Notes under the pieces: generated by a model
Told to the model about the DNA's origin: nothing
Seen by the model: the letters and a program-made list of their open reading frames with translations, nothing else
Databases searched by the model: none
Translations under genes and position numbers: made by a program
Part shown: positions 6,037 to 8,558 of the stretch, in pieces
Layout: each line of letters begins with the position of its first letter
Numbering within the stretch: the first letter of the stretch is position 1
From: JAYZDP01 sp036337765
GTDB taxonomy: Bacteria > Acidobacteriota > Thermoanaerobaculia > Multivoradales > Multivoraceae
Reading direction: 5' to 3'
Assembly (NCBI GenBank): GCA_036337765.1
Contig: JAYZDP010000184.1
Location: forward strand, 1 to 8,558
DNA length: 8,558 nucleotides

Positions 6037-7539
6037 TCAGCGGTCCGCTGCGGTCGCTGTCGGCTTGGCGCCCCAGGGCTTTTCGGAGAAGGCCTTCAGC
6101 ACCTCTCGCGTCAACTCCCACTGCGAGAAGCGGTGCTTGCCGGGCAGCTGATCGAGCCCGCGCCGGACGATCACGAGACCGTACGAAGGCACGATCACCG
6201 CGTACTGGCCGCGGTTACCGGCGGTTGAGTAGGCGTCCGGGGGGATCGAGGTGAAATCGTCGGGCACCAGCCAGAACTGGGCGCCGTAGATGTTGCCTCG
6301 CTCGCGAGTTGCAGGTGCGGGCGTGCGCACGAAGTCGACCCAGTTCGGTGGAATTATCTGTTCGTCGCCCCACCGACCCTCGTTGAGATAGAGCAGGCCG
6401 AAGCGCGCCAGATCGCGGGCGTTCGTATAGACCTGGCTCGACAGCACGAAGTTGCCGAAACGGTCGACACCGGGCACGGTCGATCGCATCCCGATCCGAT
6501 CCAGCAACGCCCTGCGCGGAAACTCGAGGTACGTCAGGATGTCGCTGAGCACCGTCTCCATCGCGTGCACGGCGAGCAGGGTGTCGTAGTTCTCGTAGTC
6601 CCAATGAGTCCCTGGCGCTCGCACCAGCCCTCGATCGAGCGCCCCGGCTACGGAGCTTGTGCCCGCGAAGTAGCTCAGGTTCGACCCCGTGACCGACCCG
6701 CGCTCGTTGTCGATCGGGTACAGCCCGCTCGACATCTGCAGCACGTCGCGCAGGGTGATCTGTCGCCGTGGATCGTCAGCGGCCGTGGTCGGCAGCCAGT
6801 CGTCGAAGGGAAGTGGTGCGTCGAGCTCGAGTTCGTCCTCGGCCACGAGTATTCCGACCAGGGTGGCGGCGATGCTCTTGGCCGTTGACCAGGTGCGGGT
6901 GCGCGTCGTGCGGTCCACTCCGGGGGCATAGCGCTCGTGAACGATCTTTCCGCCCGAAACGACGAGCAGGCTGAGTGTGATCTGCGATTTGTGCCCGCCG
7001 TTCCCAGCTCGGTCGAACGCCCAGTCGGAGGCCGTAGCCAGGGCCGCCACATCGATCTGTGGTCCGGGTGCTGCCGACGCGCGGCGATCGCCGTCAGGCC
7101 AGTCGATATCGGCCGCGTCGCCGGCAAGCGGCGCCATGTCGAGGCGTGGCAGGTCTTCGAGATTCGACAGGGTTTGGCCCGGCGACATCACCACGCAGCC
7201 GAGCCCCTCGCGAAACGCGGCTCGCATCTGTGGCACCGGGTCGTTGCCCGCTCGCCCCACCGTGACCGCCTTGAGCTTCTCGTCGACGCGGACATCCGAT
7301 GGCGGAACGATCGGCCGCTCGTTCAATCCGAGCTCTTGCTCGTAGATCAGCTCCAGAGGACGCTCCGACACGAACAGCCCATTGCAGATCATGAAGGCCT
7401 GCATGCCGCGCTGAACGAGCTGCTCGGTCGGGCGGTGGTACCCGAAGCTGTCCTCCGTGGCCGGAGCCTGGCCCCACGTCGCCGACGAGGCCATTGCCAG
7501 GGCCACCCAGATGCTGGTTGCGAGTGTGGGTCGGTTCAT
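6037..7539 (-). CDS. exported serine hydrolase, class C beta-lactamase / PBP fold
   Basis: A 500-residue protein with a signal peptide (residues 1 to about 23, MNRPTLATSIWVALAMASSA then TWG). The catalytic domain, about 165-490, has the SxxK motif WSTAKS (Ser218, Lys221), the YxN-type motif DYENYD (Tyr315, Asn317), and a late AGNRGQ (441-445) in place of KTG. The MSSGLYP block and the ARDLARFGLLYLNEGRW block are also characteristic of this family. Members include esterases, D-amino peptidases and amidases, besides 6-aminohexanoate-dimer-hydrolase-like enzymes; true beta-lactamase activity is not implied. Residues 30-160 form an N-terminal extension with FMICNGLFVSERPLELIY and GLGCVVMSPGQT, whose Cys52 and Cys115 could form a disulfide after export. 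It is the first gene of the operon. The start lacks a strong ribosome binding site, but the signal peptide begins there. It is divergent from the isomerase gene. Confidence 0.92.
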   Translation of the reverse strand: MNRPTLATSIWVALAMASSATWGQAPATEDSFGYHRPTEQLVQRGMQAFMICNGLFVSERPLELIYEQELGLNERPIVPPSDVRVDEKLKAVTVGRAGNDPVPQMRAAFREGLGCVVMSPGQTLSNLEDLPRLDMAPLAGDAADIDWPDGDRRASAAPGPQIDVAALATASDWAFDRAGNGGHKSQITLSLLVVSGGKIVHERYAPGVDRTTRTRTWSTAKSIAATLVGILVAEDELELDAPLPFDDWLPTTAADDPRRQITLRDVLQMSSGLYPIDNERGSVTGSNLSYFAGTSSVAGALDRGLVRAPGTHWDYENYDTLLAVHAMETVLSDILTYLEFPRRALLDRIGMRSTVPGVDRFGNFVLSSQVYTNARDLARFGLLYLNEGRWGDEQIIPPNWVDFVRTPAPATRERGNIYGAQFWLVPDDFTSIPPDAYSTAGNRGQYAVIVPSYGLVIVRRGLDQLPGKHRFSQWELTREVLKAFSEKPWGAKPTATAADR

Positions 7540-7622
7540 CTGTGCTTCAAGCGAACCTGCGCATGCTAAGTCACCGACCCGGTGGGCGCCAAACCTGGTG
7601 GAGGCCGGTACGGCGAAGATGG

Positions 7623-7638
7623 AGCCAGTAGACTGGCT
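7623..7638. promoter_or_regulatory. palindrome in the divergent promoter region, possible operator
   Basis: AGCCAGT-AG-ACTGGCT is a perfect inverted repeat with 7-base arms and a 2-base centre. It lies in the 111-base gap between the divergent serine hydrolase operon and the isomerase gene, just before the isomerase ribosome binding site. A dimeric repressor could bind it, or it could fold in the isomerase leader mRNA. A second, weaker inverted repeat, CACCG-ACC-CGGTG, lies at 7572-7584. No clear -35/-10 pair was found in the gap. Confidence 0.35.
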
Positions 7639-7640
7639 AC

Positions 7641-7645
7641 GGAGG
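7641..7645 (+). promoter_or_regulatory. ribosome binding site of the isomerase gene
   Basis: GGAGG, 5 bases before the ATG at 7651. It decides that start over the in-frame upstream GTG at 7582. Confidence 0.7.
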
Positions 7646-7650
7646 CCTCA

Positions 7651-8301
7651 ATGACTCTTCGCGTCGACGTTTACTACTCGTACCGTAGCCCCTATTCGTA
7701 CCTGGCGACCGCCCGTATGCGCAAGCTCTCCGAGACCTACGATCTCGAGTTCGACGTGCGCGTGGTGCTGCCGCTGGCGGTGCGCTCGCCTGAGTTCTTC
7801 GACAAGGTCAACCCGCTGTGGCCGCCGTACTTGATGATGGATACGCGGCGCCTGGCCGGGTTTCTGAGAGTGCCGTTTCGCTGGCCGCGACCGGATCCGG
7901 TTGTCATGGATATGAAGACCCTGTCGATCCCCGCCGAGCAGCCCTATATCTGGCCGATCTCGCGGCTCGGCGTGGTGGCGCAGGAGCAGGGGCGAGGCTG
8001 CGCCTTCACCTGTGAGGTCACGCGCATGATGTGGGGTGGCGAGGTGGACGATTGGCATGAGGGCTGTCATCTTGCGCAGGCCGCCGAGTGCGCGGGGCTC
8101 GACCTTGCAACGATGTTGGCGACGGTAGAGGACGAGACCGAGCGGATCGACGCGGCCATCGACACCAACCAGGCGGCGCTCGAGGCCGCGGGTCACTGGG
8201 GGGTGCCGACCTTCGTCTTCGAGGGCGAGCCGATCTTCGGCCAGGATCGGATGGACCTGTTGGTCTGGCGCCTCGAGGAGAGCGGCGTCCGAAGACGCTA
8301 G
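7651..8301 (+). CDS. 2-hydroxychromene-2-carboxylate isomerase-like protein (DsbA / GST-kappa fold)
   Basis: A 216-residue protein of the DsbA-like thioredoxin fold. It starts TLRVDVYYSYRSPYSYLA, where SPYSY (Ser13-Tyr17) replaces the CxxC of true DsbA; this is the hallmark of hydroxychromene carboxylate isomerase and GST-kappa proteins, in which the Ser activates glutathione. A helical insert follows, and the C-terminus has the family's GVPTFVFEGEPIFGQDRM with cis-Pro186. In naphthalene-type degradation the family converts 2-hydroxychromene-2-carboxylate to the open-chain benzylidenepyruvate, but many homologues are encoded away from such pathways, and no ring-cleaving enzyme is seen here. 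The start at 7651 is set by GGAGG 5 bases upstream and by homology. It should be cytoplasmic. Its TAG (8299-8301) directly abuts the stop of the minus-strand RidA remnant. Confidence 0.88.
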   Translation: MTLRVDVYYSYRSPYSYLATARMRKLSETYDLEFDVRVVLPLAVRSPEFFDKVNPLWPPYLMMDTRRLAGFLRVPFRWPRPDPVVMDMKTLSIPAEQPYIWPISRLGVVAQEQGRGCAFTCEVTRMMWGGEVDDWHEGCHLAQAAECAGLDLATMLATVEDETERIDAAIDTNQAALEAAGHWGVPTFVFEGEPIFGQDRMDLLVWRLEESGVRRR

Positions 8302-8460
8302 CTAGTCCTCCCGGTCGCTCGTTCCACACTCGGCGACGGCCTCGATCTCGACCCGCCAGCGCGGGTCGACAAGACCTGCGACCACGACCATGGTCGCAGC
8401 CGGATCGATGCCCCGGAAAGCTTCGGCGATGATCGCGAAGCAACGCGCCGCATGCTCAGC
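8302..8460 (-). pseudogene. RidA (YjgF/YER057c/UK114)-family C-terminal remnant
   Basis: The minus strand encodes AEHAARCFAIIAEAFRGIDP, then AATMVVVAGLVDPRWRVEIEAVAECG and a short polar tail ending at TAG (8302-8304). The TMVVVAGL.DP..RVEIEAVA pattern is the C-terminal end of RidA-family imine/enamine deaminases, which are about 120-130 residues long. Only about the last 50 residues are visible. Upstream, the frame gives Arg/Ser-rich sequence with no start codon, while another frame over the same DNA reads as a different protein that ends at 8456. The N-terminal two-thirds, including the core of the trimer active site, is therefore missing. A frameshift further out, or a very divergent small protein, is less likely. 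Confidence 0.6.
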
Positions 8461-8558
8461 GCTCGAGGTGCGAGGTGACGAGCGGCTTGAAAGGGTCGAA
8501 CGACTCGCGCATCGTCCACGCCATGCCCCGTTGTAGCAAGATGCGGAAGTAGGGGTCG
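8456..8558 (-). CDS. C-terminal end of an unrecognised protein (partial)
   Basis: Entering from the right edge on the minus strand, one frame reads DPYFRILLQRGMAWTMRESF followed by DPFKPLVTSHLER, then TGA at 8456-8458. The composition is balanced and protein-like, unlike the Ser/Arg-rich and Thr/Ser-rich alternatives in the other frames. Only 33 codons are visible and I cannot assign a family. Its stop codon overlaps the first codons of the RidA remnant by a few bases. Confidence 0.45.
   Translation of the reverse strand, partial: DPYFRILLQRGMAWTMRESFDPFKPLVTSHLER

Noticed and set aside
6937..7569. 210-codon plus-strand open frame opposite the serine hydrolase
   Set aside because: Antisense shadow; the serine hydrolase on the other strand has catalytic motifs and a signal peptide.
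8298..8519. 73-codon minus-strand open frame at the right edge
   Set aside because: Arg/Ser-rich, no family similarity, while another frame over the same DNA reads as a RidA C-terminus.

Overview
The window is GC-rich bacterial DNA (roughly two-thirds G+C by eye) with tightly packed genes on both strands. It carries no rRNA, tRNA, CRISPR array, transposase or phage gene that I can recognise. The left-hand gene is a large PVC-type dehydrogenase / HEAT-repeat / cytochrome c protein, a family best known from Planctomycetes and Verrucomicrobia. The same architecture also occurs in uncultured soil and marine bacteria such as Acidobacteriota and Myxococcota-like lineages. The window therefore suggests a free-living, environmental, chemoheterotrophic Gram-negative bacterium, but I cannot fix the phylum.

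Layout. (1) Positions 1-2597 (+) hold the 3' part of the PVC-type cytochrome c protein; its start lies outside the window. (2) Convergent to it, 2662-3450 (-) is a classical short-chain dehydrogenase/reductase. (3) Divergent from that, 3534-3742 (+) is a broken GlcG/HbpS-type gene. It keeps a good ribosome binding site and start but has a one-base frameshift after nine codons and an early TAG. An open but unrecognised stretch runs on to 3913. (4) 3997-4575 (+) encodes a peroxiredoxin-like thioredoxin-family protein, followed at once by a palindrome plus T-rich tail that looks like a terminator. (5) A three-gene minus-strand operon covers 7539-4648. It encodes an exported beta-lactamase-fold serine hydrolase, then an HpcH/HpaI-type aldolase that also has a signal peptide, then a small cysteine-based tyrosine phosphatase whose GTG start overlaps the aldolase stop (GTGA). 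(6) Divergent from the operon, 7651-8301 (+) encodes a DsbA-fold 2-hydroxychromene-2-carboxylate isomerase-like protein. (7) The right edge holds a C-terminal RidA remnant and the last 33 codons of an unrecognised minus-strand gene.

How the genes fit together. Several families here (SDR, GlcG/HbpS, HpcH/HpaI aldolase, hydroxychromene-carboxylate isomerase, RidA) often sit in catabolic neighbourhoods for aromatic or small organic acids. No complete pathway can be read from the window. The most distinctive unit is the serine hydrolase-aldolase-phosphatase operon, where an enzyme family that is normally cytosolic appears to be exported. Two decayed genes in 8.5 kb (GlcG/HbpS and RidA) indicate local gene loss or rearrangement, or base errors in the assembly. 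I found no convincing new defence or mobile system.
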